A stretch of 35,843 nt of DNA, from assembly GCA_017453335.1 (NCBI GenBank), contig JAFTKI010000069.1, positions 1 through 35,843 on the forward strand, written 5' to 3'. Origin of the DNA: Clostridia bacterium. GTDB lineage: Bacteria; Bacillota_A; Clostridia; Oscillospirales; CAG-272. Shown one piece after another: positions 15,387 to 23,071 of the stretch; position 1 is the first letter of the stretch, and every line of letters begins with the position of its first letter. Position numbers and translations under genes: made by a program. The notes under the pieces are model-generated. The model ran no database searches, was not told where the DNA came from, and saw nothing but the letters and a program-made list of their open reading frames with translations.

Positions 15387-17789
15387 TTATTTTACAACGA
15401 TATTGATGATCTTGTTGGGAACGCTGATCTCCTTGATCACGGTCTTCCCTTCGATCACAGCGGCAATCTTCGCGTCTGCCTTAGCGGCTGCGATCGCCTC
15501 ATCCTTGGGACAGTTTACGGGAAGCTGAATGGTTCCGCGTACCTTTCCGTTGATCTGTACCGCAACCTCAACCGTACTGTCAACCGTCTTGTTCTCATCC
15601 CATTCGGGCCAAGCGGCAAGCGAGCAAAGACCTTCGCCGCCCAGAGTCTCCCACATTTCCTCAGCCAAGTGAGGTGCAAAGGGACAAACCAGACGAACCA
15701 GCGTCATCAGCTCATCGCGTGTAATGTTGCCAACAGCCGCAATGTCGTTGAGCAATGTCATCATCGATGCAATAGCAGTGTTGAACTTCAGATCCTCAAT
15801 ATCCAAGGATACCTTTTTGATGGTCTTATGGAATGCGGTCTCCAGCTTGGGAGTCACACCCTCACCCTTCATAATATCGGTCAGATCGGCAATTCTCTCC
15901 AAGAATCTCTTACAGCCCTTCATCGAGCTTTCGTTCCAAGGAGCCGCACTTCCGTAGTCACCCATGAAGAGAACATAGGTACGCAATACATCGGCACCCA
16001 GAACGTCTACCACGTCGTTGGGGTCTACTACGTTTCCGCGCGATTTGGACATTTTCTCGCCATCGGGACCCAGGATCAAGCCCTGTGCGGTACGCTTTGC
16101 GTAAGGCTCGTTGCAAGGAACTACGCCAAGGTCGTACAGGAACTTATGCCAGAAGCGCGAATAGATCATGTGACGCGTAACGTGCTCCATACCGCCGTTG
16201 TACCAGTCAACGGGCATCCAGTATTTCAGCTTTTCGGGGTCGGCAAACGCGCCCTCGTTCTTGGGATCGATATAGCGCAGGAAGTACCAGGAGGAGCCTG
16301 CCCACTGCGGCATGGTATCGGTCTCACGCTTGGCATCCTTGCCGCACTTGGGACACTTGCAGTTTACAAAATAGTCGAGCTTTGCCAAGGGGCTCTCGCC
16401 GCCCTCACCGGGCTCAAAGTTCTGTACAGGCGGCAGCTTCAAGGGAAGCTCGTCGTACGGAACGGGAACGATGCCGCAATGCTCGCAGTGAACGATCGGG
16501 ATCGGCTCGCCCCAGTATCTCTGGCGGTTGAACGCCCAGTCCTTCATCTTGTACTGTACGCCCTTCTCTCCAATGCCCTCTTTTTCAAGATGCTCCAGCA
16601 TACGCGCGATCGAATCCTTTTTATTGGTGTATCCGTTGAGGAAGTCCGAGTTGACCATCTCGCCGTCGCCCGCATAGGCACCGCTTTCAATGTCACCGCC
16701 CTTGATGACCTCGATGATATCGATGCCGAACTTCTTTGCAAACTCCCAGTCACGCTCGTCATGCGCGGGAACTGCCATGATCGCACCTGTTCCGTAGCCC
16801 ATCATAACATAGTCGGAAATATAGATCGGGATCTCCTTGCCGCTGACGGGGTTGACAGCCGAAATGCCGTCGATGCAAACGCCTGTCTTTTCCTTAACGA
16901 GCTGAGTACGCTCAAATTCGGTCTTCTTTGCGCACTCCTCACGGTATGCATCCAACGCATCGATGTTCTTGATCTTGTCGCGGTTGGCTTCAATAATGGG
17001 ATGCTCGGGCGCGATGACCATAAAGGTTACGCCAAAAAGCGTATCGGGACGCGTGGTATAAATGCGCAGCTTTTCGTCCACACCCTTGAGCGCGAAATTC
17101 ACGAACGCACCTGTGGATTTGCCGATCCAGTTGACCTGTTGCTGCTTGACGTTGGGCAGATAGTCCACCTCTTCCAGTCCCTGCAACAGACGGTCTGCAT
17201 ACTCGGTGATGCGCAGATACCAAACAGCCTTGGATTTCTGCACGATATCGCTGTGGCAGATATCGCATTTGCCGCCCTGAGAGTCCTCGTTGGACAGAAC
17301 GACCTTACAGCTGGGACAGTAGTTTACCAGCGCGATGTCACGGAAAACAAGTCCCTTTTCAAACATTTTTAAGAAGATCCACTGCGTCCAGCGGTAGTAA
17401 TTTTCCTCGGTGGTATCCACAACGCGCGACCAGTCAAAGGAGAAACCGACACGCTTGAGCTGTGATGTAAATTTTTCAATGTTACGGTCGGTCAGCACAC
17501 GGGGGTGAAGTCCCGTTTTGATCGCGGAGTTCTCGGTGGGAAGTCCATACGCGTCAAATCCGATCGGGAACAGCACATTGTAGCCCTGCATACGTCTTTT
17601 GCGCGAAACCACCTCAAGGCCCGAATATGCCTTGATGTGTCCTACGTGCATACCGCTTCCGCTGGGATACGGAAATTCCACAAGGTTGTAATACTTGGGC
17701 TTTTCGCTGAAATCAACAGCCTTGAAGGTTCCCTCTTCTTCCCATCATTTTTGCCATTTCGGCTCAATTTGTCTGAAATCGTACTTCAT
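15387..17789 (-). CDS. leuS: leucyl-tRNA synthetase, interrupted by in-frame TGA at codon 15
   Basis: A class I aminoacyl-tRNA synthetase that charges tRNA-Leu and edits mischarged products. The frame is 800 sense positions plus a stop, about the bacterial length. Visible are the expected N-terminus (KYDFRQIEPKWQK, then WEEEGTFKA), HIGH as HVGH at 48-51, a zinc domain (CPSC...CDIC), the CP1 editing domain (TTRPDTLFG and the aspartate of AHDERD), KMSKS at 579-583, and the anticodon and C-terminal domains. The ATG at 17789 overlaps the rsfS stop as ATGA and has GGAG 10 bases upstream, so the start is well supported. Codon 15 (17747-17745) is TGA where relatives have a residue such as Tyr or Arg. 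The next start-like codon in frame before HIGH is a GTG at 17681, which would lose 36 conserved residues and has no ribosome site. It is a nonsense mutation, a sequence error or recoding. Confidence 0.9.
17745..17747 (-). other. leuS: in-frame TGA stop inside leuS (codon 15)
   Basis: Reading from the ATG at 17789, codons 12-18 are TGG CAA AAA TGA TGG GAA GAA. The frame is conserved on both sides, so there is no frameshift, only one stop codon. One transition would turn a TGG or CGA sense codon into this TGA. Ordinary use of TGA as a terminator elsewhere (secA, mnmA, rsfS, rdgB, ftsY) argues against a genome-wide code change. Confidence 0.9.
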
Positions 17790-18202
17790 TGTTCTTCTTC
17801 TCCAATCTGATCGTCAATGCCAACAAAGTGAACCTCCGTTGCATCTCCGTAAAGTTTTTCAAGCTGATAGAAATCGCGGTTCTCGCGATTGAATATATGA
17901 ACGATGACCGTGCCGTAATCGACAACGATCCAACCGTTGTTATCTCTGCCTTCAAAATGCAAGGGATCAACGCCGCGCAAGCCAAGCTTGTATTCAACCT
18001 CTCCTGCCAGAGATTTGACCTGTGTGGAGGAGTTACCCGTGCAGATCACGAAATAGTCGGTGATCACGGTTTGGTCATGCACATGAAGAACCTTGATTTT
18101 CTGTCCCTTTTTGGCATCCAGAACATCAAAGATCGCGTGTGCCAATTCTTCCGGTGCGGCTCCCGTGAGGGGCGGTAGAGTGTTTTGCATCATTTCTTCC
18201 AT
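17786..18202 (-). CDS. rsfS: ribosomal silencing factor RsfS
   Basis: A 138-residue protein of the RsfS/Iojap (DUF143) family. It binds ribosomal protein L14 on the large subunit and blocks subunit joining when nutrients are low. The core is well conserved: VITDYFVICTGNSSTQVKSL, the ELxLxxxG-like turn around KLGLRGVDPLHFEG, GWIVVDYGTVIVHIF and REFYxLE as NRDFYQLEKLYGDA. The start at 18202 follows AAAGGAAG by 6 bases; longer in-frame starts upstream lie in the previous gene. The stop overlaps the leuS ATG by four bases. The order yqeK / LCP / rsfS / leuS is common in Clostridia. Confidence 0.95.
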   Translation of the reverse strand: MEEMMQNTLPPLTGAAPEELAHAIFDVLDAKKGQKIKVLHVHDQTVITDYFVICTGNSSTQVKSLAGEVEYKLGLRGVDPLHFEGRDNNGWIVVDYGTVIVHIFNRENRDFYQLEKLYGDATEVHFVGIDDQIGEEEQ

Positions 18203-18227
18203 TGAAATCTTCCTTTCTCGGTATTTG

Positions 18228-19190
18228 CTATTCGCCGCCCGTTTCGGGATCGGCGGTATAAATTTTATGAAAATCGGCATGATCGCGGCGGTCAAAAATA
18301 CCGTCGGGATCAAAATCCGTTTCTGTCAAGGGTTGGGTTGGCAAGCAGTATTCGGTTACCATTCCGGCACCTGCCGGGCGATTGATCACATAGTACCACG
18401 CACCGCTCGTTCCTTGCACGGCTTCCCCCGCCATCGTTGCCATTGGGATGGTATCGGTATCAAAATGCAACAGTCCCACCGCCAAACGGCAGGCAGTCGG
18501 CAGATCGATATTGGTCTGCACGCGGGTAAATACAACGCCAAGCACCTCGATCATCTGAAGGGGGTTCAGCGTTTTGCATTTTTGGGCAAACGCCTGCAAA
18601 AACAGCTTTTGGGCATCCAGTCTTCCAAGATCGGCGTTCACATACCCCGAGCGGAATCGGAGTAAATGCTCTGCCCTTTTGCCATCCAGATGCACCGCTC
18701 CTTGGGGAAGCTGTATTTCAAGTCCCTGCTCGGGATCGGAATACGCCAGTGCTTCGGGCAATACAACGTCAACACCGCCAACGGCATCGACCAGCCCCTG
18801 CACACAGTCCAGATCGATCACCGCAAAGTAATCAAGCCGAACGCCCAGTGCCGAGGATAACAGCTCCGTCGTTTTTTCGGCCCCCAACACCTGCAAGGCA
18901 CCGTTGAGCTTTTTATAGTCTCTTTCGGTATAAGCCGCATAGGTATCACGCGGAATTTGTAAAATGGAAGCCTGCTTTTTCGTTTCGTCAAGCGTGACCA
19001 CAAAAATGCTGTCAGTCAGTCCTGCGGCTCGGTCGCGTCCCATGACCAAAAACCGTGTGATCCCGTGGCTTTTGGGCAAAGCCGAAACCGCCGCAGAGGG
19101 CTTTGATTCTCCCATGGCAGAGGCACCAAGCGTCAGAATCAAGGTGGACAGCACCAGCAAAAAGATAAAAAAACGTAAAAAGAATTTCAT
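18228..19190 (-). CDS. LytR-CpsA-Psr (LCP) family cell-wall polymer ligase
   Basis: A 320-residue membrane-anchored protein. One N-terminal membrane segment (about 2-24) is followed by an external LCP domain. Family landmarks are DSIFVVTLD, the SILQIPRDTYA strand with its essential Arg-Asp, KLNGAL, GGVDVVLPE, and the arginine-rich LRFRSGYVNADLGRLDAQKLF helix that contacts the polyprenyl-pyrophosphate head group. LCP enzymes transfer anionic glycopolymers such as teichoic acid from lipid carriers to peptidoglycan; the polymer here is unknown. I place the start at 19190 (MKFFLRFF), with GAGG about 7 bases upstream. That site lies inside an inverted repeat. Confidence 0.9.
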   Translation of the reverse strand: MKFFLRFFIFLLVLSTLILTLGASAMGESKPSAAVSALPKSHGITRFLVMGRDRAAGLTDSIFVVTLDETKKQASILQIPRDTYAAYTERDYKKLNGALQVLGAEKTTELLSSALGVRLDYFAVIDLDCVQGLVDAVGGVDVVLPEALAYSDPEQGLEIQLPQGAVHLDGKRAEHLLRFRSGYVNADLGRLDAQKLFLQAFAQKCKTLNPLQMIEVLGVVFTRVQTNIDLPTACRLAVGLLHFDTDTIPMATMAGEAVQGTSGAWYYVINRPAGAGMVTEYCLPTQPLTETDFDPDGIFDRRDHADFHKIYTADPETGGE

Positions 19191-19196
19191 AATCAA

Positions 19197-19226
19197 CCTC
19201 ACACATTGAAACAATATGTAGTGAGG
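19197..19226. repeat. inverted repeat covering the LCP gene ribosome binding site
   Basis: CCTCAC (19197-19202) pairs with GTGAGG (19221-19226), with further pairing of ATTG and CAAT near an AAA loop. On the minus-strand transcript the downstream arm contains the GAGG ribosome site of the LCP gene, so a folded RNA would hide it. It could equally be a protein-binding operator. Confidence 0.4.
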
Positions 19227-19239
19227 CCGTCTGCCCGTT

Positions 19240-19881
19240 TCAGTTTCCGCGCTCGCTTTTTTCAAGCAGAAGCTCGTTACGAGCCTCCATCGTATCCACA
19301 GCGATCGGAGTTCCCTCGGAAAGCAGATCTCGAACCGTCATATCGTACGACATCAAAAGCGTATCGCACAAAAGATCGTCGCGCTCCTCCGCATTCATTT
19401 TTTCGGGTTCGGCTCCCCAGAAATAGCGGCGCAGAATAACGCAATTTTCAAAGGTTCTGGAAAGATCGTTATAATCAGCCAGGTATAAAAGCTTTTCGGT
19501 CAGCGTCATGTGCGCGTGTCCCGTGGTATGCCAGCGAACCGCCTCCACGATCACGGGATCCGAAAACTCCGCAAACTTGAGCGGAATCTGAGCCGCCGCT
19601 GTTCTTGCGTGAAAGGTTTTCGGGGACAAAAGATCGCTCTTTTTCACCGCAAGCCCCAGCGATTCGGAAAGTTCCACCTGCTCGGCAAGCGTCAGCTCCT
19701 TTGTCACATCGTGCAGCAGTGCCGCCGCACGCAGCTTTGCGGTCTCTTCGGGACAGTAGAGTGCGCAAAGACTCGCTGCCATGTCCTCCACCGCCACGGT
19801 GTGCCGAAAGCGTTTGGGAGACATTTTCGATAAAATCGTTTCTCGGAGTGCGCTCAGCATCTCCTCGGTGATCTCTTTCAT
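19240..19881 (-). CDS. yqeK: HD-domain protein YqeK, diadenosine tetraphosphate hydrolase
   Basis: A 213-residue HD-superfamily enzyme. His27 (RFRHTVAV), the HD pair His57-Asp58 (AALLHDVTKEL), a further His in WHTTGHAHM and Asp in LADYNDLSR give the metal ligands of the family. YqeK cleaves Ap4A symmetrically to two ADP and so removes an alarmone-like by-product of aminoacyl-tRNA synthetases. This fits its place beside nadD and upstream of leuS. AAAGGAG lies 10 bases before the ATG. The gap to nadD is 21 bases. Confidence 0.93.
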   Translation of the reverse strand: MKEITEEMLSALRETILSKMSPKRFRHTVAVEDMAASLCALYCPEETAKLRAAALLHDVTKELTLAEQVELSESLGLAVKKSDLLSPKTFHARTAAAQIPLKFAEFSDPVIVEAVRWHTTGHAHMTLTEKLLYLADYNDLSRTFENCVILRRYFWGAEPEKMNAEERDDLLCDTLLMSYDMTVRDLLSEGTPIAVDTMEARNELLLEKSERGN

Positions 19882-19902
19882 TATGTGCTGTCTCCTTTCG
19901 CT

Positions 19903-20505
19903 TCAACCGTACAAATGATTGTCTGCAATGTATTTTTTCACCGCAGGCGGAACCATTTTCGAAATATCCTTACCGCTGTTCAGTGCGTTGCGCACATCAC
20001 TCGAGGAAAGCTCGATGGGATCGGTCACGATCCTTCGCACGACCTTTCCGTATTTTTGGTTATATTCGGCAATTTTTGCAATCAACGGAGCATCCAGTGA
20101 CCGATCGTTATCCCGTCGGATATAAACGGGATACGAAAGACGGAATATCTCATCGGGTTCGCGCCACTGATCAAGCGTGAGTACCATATCGGTACCGCAC
20201 AAAAGGAACAGTCTGCGGTCCTCTCCCGAAAGCTCCCGAAGCGTGTCTACCGTATAACTGCGGCCGCCGCGAAGGATCTCCATATCGCTGACATAAACGC
20301 CTTCGATCCCCGCAAAAGCAAGACGGCACATTTCCAATCGGTCCTTTGCAGAGACCTCCACGTCCATTTCCTTATGCGGCGGAAGTGCGGTTGGGATCAC
20401 ATACAGAAAATCCAACCACATCTGCTCCATAAAAGCCTTTGCCGCCTGTATATGTCCGTTGTGAGGCGGCGAAAAGGTGCCGCCGTAGATTCCAACGCGT
20501 GTCAT
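19903..20505 (-). CDS. nadD: nicotinate-nucleotide adenylyltransferase NadD
   Basis: A 200-residue nucleotidyltransferase that makes nicotinic acid adenine dinucleotide from NaMN and ATP, the step before NAD synthetase. The signature GIYGGTFSPPHNGHIQAA contains the (H/T)xGH nucleotide-binding motif, LLCGTDMVLTLDQW forms the nicotinate-side pocket, and ELSSSDVRNAL is the second ATP-binding motif. Length and ends are normal. Its ATG overlaps the yhbY stop by four bases, so the two are translationally coupled; the pair yhbY-nadD-yqeK is a common Bacillota arrangement. Confidence 0.96.
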   Translation of the reverse strand: MTRVGIYGGTFSPPHNGHIQAAKAFMEQMWLDFLYVIPTALPPHKEMDVEVSAKDRLEMCRLAFAGIEGVYVSDMEILRGGRSYTVDTLRELSGEDRRLFLLCGTDMVLTLDQWREPDEIFRLSYPVYIRRDNDRSLDAPLIAKIAEYNQKYGKVVRRIVTDPIELSSSDVRNALNSGKDISKMVPPAVKKYIADNHLYG

Positions 20506-20798
20506 GCGCGCGGAAGCTCGATAACCGGCTTTTTCTCGGAAGCACGGTACAGAACGATCTTCTTCCCCGTTGCGGCAACCGCCTCGGCATTCAATGCCTC
20601 TGCAAGCGCATTCAGTGCCTCCTTGGGGGAATAACCGCTGTTCTCCAGCACATGAAGCTTGATCAGCTCCCGTGCCTCCAGCGCATCCGAAAAGGTCTTT
20701 AACATATTTTCATTCAAGCCACCCTTGCCGATCTGCATGATCACAGGAAGATCGTTTGCAAGACCGCGCAGGTAAGCTCTTTGCTTTGACGTAATCAT
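20502..20798 (-). CDS. yhbY: CRM-domain ribosome assembly RNA-binding protein YhbY
   Basis: A 98-residue single CRM (KH-like) domain protein, associated with assembly of the large ribosomal subunit. The family pattern is clear: LTSKQRAYLRGLA-type opening (here ITSKQRAYLRGLAND), the VIMQIGKGGLNENML loop with the GxxG motif, ALEARELIKLHVLEN, and a final strand with GKKIVLYR. The start is the ATG at 20798, with only a weak purine-rich ribosome site. Confidence 0.93.
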   Translation of the reverse strand: MITSKQRAYLRGLANDLPVIMQIGKGGLNENMLKTFSDALEARELIKLHVLENSGYSPKEALNALAEALNAEAVAATGKKIVLYRASEKKPVIELPRA

Positions 20799-20823
20799 AA
20801 CTGTTTCTCTTTCTTTTTTTATT

Positions 20824-21327
20824 TTACGAAGCGTCGTCGTTCCGTACCGACCAGCCGTTTTCGCGCAAAACGTCTCCCATCTCCTCGATCATATCGGAAA
20901 CGATGCGAACAAATTGCTTGTCGTTGAGATACACACGCAACGACATATCGTTTCCCAGCAAAACGTGGGAAACATCGTTGTGCGAAAATTCCAAGCGATG
21001 CTCGCCCTCTTCCATCGACAAAAAGATCATGCTCTCATGCGTGAGAATAAAATATCCTCCAACGCTGCCGCCTTTGACGGAAAAGCGAACCCTTTTATCG
21101 ATCAAAAAGGGGCCTTTCAGCGTTTCCTTGATGAGAAGATAGGGCTTTTCCGCCCGATAGATCCTCCAAGGAACGATCACCGATGCAAGAATTGCAACCG
21201 CGCAACCGAACAGCACGCCATATTGCCAGCCCGTAAACAATCCCGCGGTTGTCCCTCCGAGAAGGCCCAGAAGGATCGACACCGTGCGGGAAGCCGGCGC
21301 AAGATAGTAATCTGAAAATTTCATCAT
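20824..21327 (-). CDS. small membrane protein with cytosolic PH-like domain, unknown function
   Basis: A 167-residue protein. Residues 14-55 form two closely spaced membrane helices. The remaining 110 residues are a beta-rich cytosolic domain followed by a helix (MIEEMGDVLREN), a layout like YcxB/PH-like membrane proteins. No catalytic motif is visible. The ATG overlaps the rdgB stop as ATGA, and a second ATG follows immediately; TTGGAGA in front suits the second slightly better. The stop is 25 bases before yhbY. Its function cannot be inferred from context. Confidence 0.75.
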   Translation of the reverse strand: MMKFSDYYLAPASRTVSILLGLLGGTTAGLFTGWQYGVLFGCAVAILASVIVPWRIYRAEKPYLLIKETLKGPFLIDKRVRFSVKGGSVGGYFILTHESMIFLSMEEGEHRLEFSHNDVSHVLLGNDMSLRVYLNDKQFVRIVSDMIEEMGDVLRENGWSVRNDDAS

Positions 21328-21956
21328 TCTCCAAGTAGTTCCTTCAATTTTTCAGCAAAAGCACGGATCGCTCTGCCGCGATGCGAAACCTCGTTCTTCT
21401 CTTCAAACGAAAGCTGGGCAAAGGTCTTTCCGAAGGGCTCGTAGAAAAACAACGGATCGTATCCAAAGCCACCGTTTCCGGCGTAGGATTCCAGAATCCT
21501 TCCCTTCACATCCCCCGCAACGGTAAACTCACGTCCGTCGGGCAATACGCAAGCGATGGTGCAAACGAATGCCGCCGTACGCTTTGCAGGCTCCAAGCCC
21601 TTCAGGTTTTGCAAAAGTGCTTGGTTGTTCCCTTCGTCATCATGGTCGCCCGCGAAGTTGCAACGCGCGGCGTAGCGAGCCGAGTAGATCCCCGGAGCTC
21701 CGTTCAATGCGTCTACGGTCAAGCCCGAATCATCGCCAACTGCGATATACCCCGAGGTCGCCGCCGCACGTGCCTTGATCAGAGCATTTTCGGCAAAGGT
21801 CTCGCCGTTCTCCTCGATCTCCTCCGTGATCCCAACATCATCCAGTGACAGGATCTCAAGATCGGAAAAGGACTCGGACAGCAAGGTCTTCAGCTCGTTG
21901 ATCTTTTTTCGGTTTCTGGATGCCAAAACGATTTTCATATCAGCAACGGCACGCAT
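21324..21956 (-). CDS. rdgB: non-canonical purine NTP pyrophosphatase (RdgB/HAM1 family)
   Basis: A housekeeping enzyme that hydrolyses dITP, ITP and XTP to monophosphates, keeping deaminated purines out of DNA and RNA. Visible are KIVLASRNRKKINEL, ENGETFAENALIKA, the metal-binding DDSGLTVDALNGAPGIYSARYA, NGGFGYDPLFF and the ending EEKNEVSHRGRAIRAF. The start is not certain. I use the ATG at 21956 that overlaps the ftsY stop (TGATG). A GTG three bases earlier, or the ATG at 21938 that gives the usual MKIVLAS start, is also possible, and none has a good ribosome site. Confidence 0.95.
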   Translation of the reverse strand: MRAVADMKIVLASRNRKKINELKTLLSESFSDLEILSLDDVGITEEIEENGETFAENALIKARAAATSGYIAVGDDSGLTVDALNGAPGIYSARYAARCNFAGDHDDEGNNQALLQNLKGLEPAKRTAAFVCTIACVLPDGREFTVAGDVKGRILESYAGNGGFGYDPLFFYEPFGKTFAQLSFEEKNEVSHRGRAIRAFAEKLKELLGE

Positions 21957-23071
21957 CACTCAAACAGTGCGCGCACAAACTCCTTTTGTTCAAATTCCTG
22001 CATATCGTCCAGCTTCTCGCCGACACCGATGAATTTCACGGGGATATTGAGCTCCTGACGGATCGAGATCACGATACCGCCCTTTGCCGTTCCATCCATC
22101 TTATTGAGAATCAAGCCCGTAAGAGCCGCCGCATTTTTGAATTCCTTTGCCTGCATGATCGCGTTCTGTCCCGTGGTAGCGTCCAGAACCAACAGATTTT
22201 CACGCGCCACATCGGGAAGCTCACGGTCGATTACGCGGTTGATCTTTGCCAACTCGTTCATCAGGTTGGTCTTATTATGCAAGCGTCCCGCCGTATCAAT
22301 GATCAATACGTCGGCATTTTTGTTTTTCGCCGCATGGCAAGCATCGTACACAACTGCCGCAGGATCGCTTCCCTCGTTCTGACGGATCAGATCGACCTTT
22401 GCTCTTTCGCACCATACAGCCAACTGATCGATCGCCGCCGCACGGAAGGTATCTGCCGCCGCAACGACCACCTTTTTGCCATCCTTGCGAAGCTGATTGG
22501 AGATCTTACCGATTGACGTGGTCTTTCCAACGCCGTTGACACCAATCACAAGGATCACGCTTGGCTTGGTGGAAAGATTCAAGGGTGCGCCCTCACCGAT
22601 CATTTCTTCCAGAATTGCACGCAATGCGTCGGTAACCTGCTCCTTTTCCTTGAGTCTGCCGTCCTTGATCTGCTCGCGCAATTTCTCAATGATCTGCTCG
22701 GTTGCGTTGATGCCGACATCGGCACAGATCAAAATTTCCTCCAGCTCCTCCAGAAGCTCCTCGTCTACCTTGACAAAATTCTTAAGCAGATCGTCGATCT
22801 GACCAAGCAATGCGTTTTTGGTTTTTGACAAGCCTTCTTTGACTCGCTTCCAAAAGGATTTCTTCTCGTTTTTCTTGGTTTCCTCATCGGGAACAACATC
22901 TACTGCAGCCTCCGCCTTTGCCGTTTCATCGGCTTCCGGCTGTACTTGTTCCTCCGATGTCTCGACAAGGTCAGTCTCAGACTCTGCTTGCTCCTCGGTA
23001 GCCTGTGCTTCGGGCTCCTCTATTTTTTCCTGTTCGTTTTTCTTTCCAAACAGTTTATCCAAAAATCCCAT
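21956..23071 (-). CDS. ftsY: signal recognition particle receptor FtsY
   Basis: A 371-residue SRP GTPase that docks ribosome-Ffh complexes at the membrane. An acidic Glu-rich A domain (about 10-75) precedes the helical N domain and the G domain. GTPase motifs are G1 GVNGVGKTTS, the DTFRAAA insertion loop, G3 DTAGR, G4 NKMDGTAKGG and the closing FIGVGEKLDDMQEF. I place the start at 23071 (MGFLDKLFG) with GGAAGGAGAAG about 8 bases before it. The start lies inside the 3' end of smc (17-base overlap). The smc-ftsY pair is typical of Bacillota. Confidence 0.97.
   Translation of the reverse strand: MGFLDKLFGKKNEQEKIEEPEAQATEEQAESETDLVETSEEQVQPEADETAKAEAAVDVVPDEETKKNEKKSFWKRVKEGLSKTKNALLGQIDDLLKNFVKVDEELLEELEEILICADVGINATEQIIEKLREQIKDGRLKEKEQVTDALRAILEEMIGEGAPLNLSTKPSVILVIGVNGVGKTTSIGKISNQLRKDGKKVVVAAADTFRAAAIDQLAVWCERAKVDLIRQNEGSDPAAVVYDACHAAKNKNADVLIIDTAGRLHNKTNLMNELAKINRVIDRELPDVARENLLVLDATTGQNAIMQAKEFKNAAALTGLILNKMDGTAKGGIVISIRQELNIPVKFIGVGEKLDDMQEFEQKEFVRALFE

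Noticed and set aside
15387..17681. A shortened leuS starting at the GTG at 17681
   Set aside because: There is no ribosome site, and it would remove 36 conserved N-terminal residues just before the HIGH motif, while the ATGA-coupled start at 17789 is clearly the original one.
17745..17747. Genome-wide reassignment of TGA to an amino acid
   Set aside because: Several genes here (secA, mnmA, rsfS, rdgB, ftsY) end at TGA at the expected family length, and no other in-frame TGA was seen.
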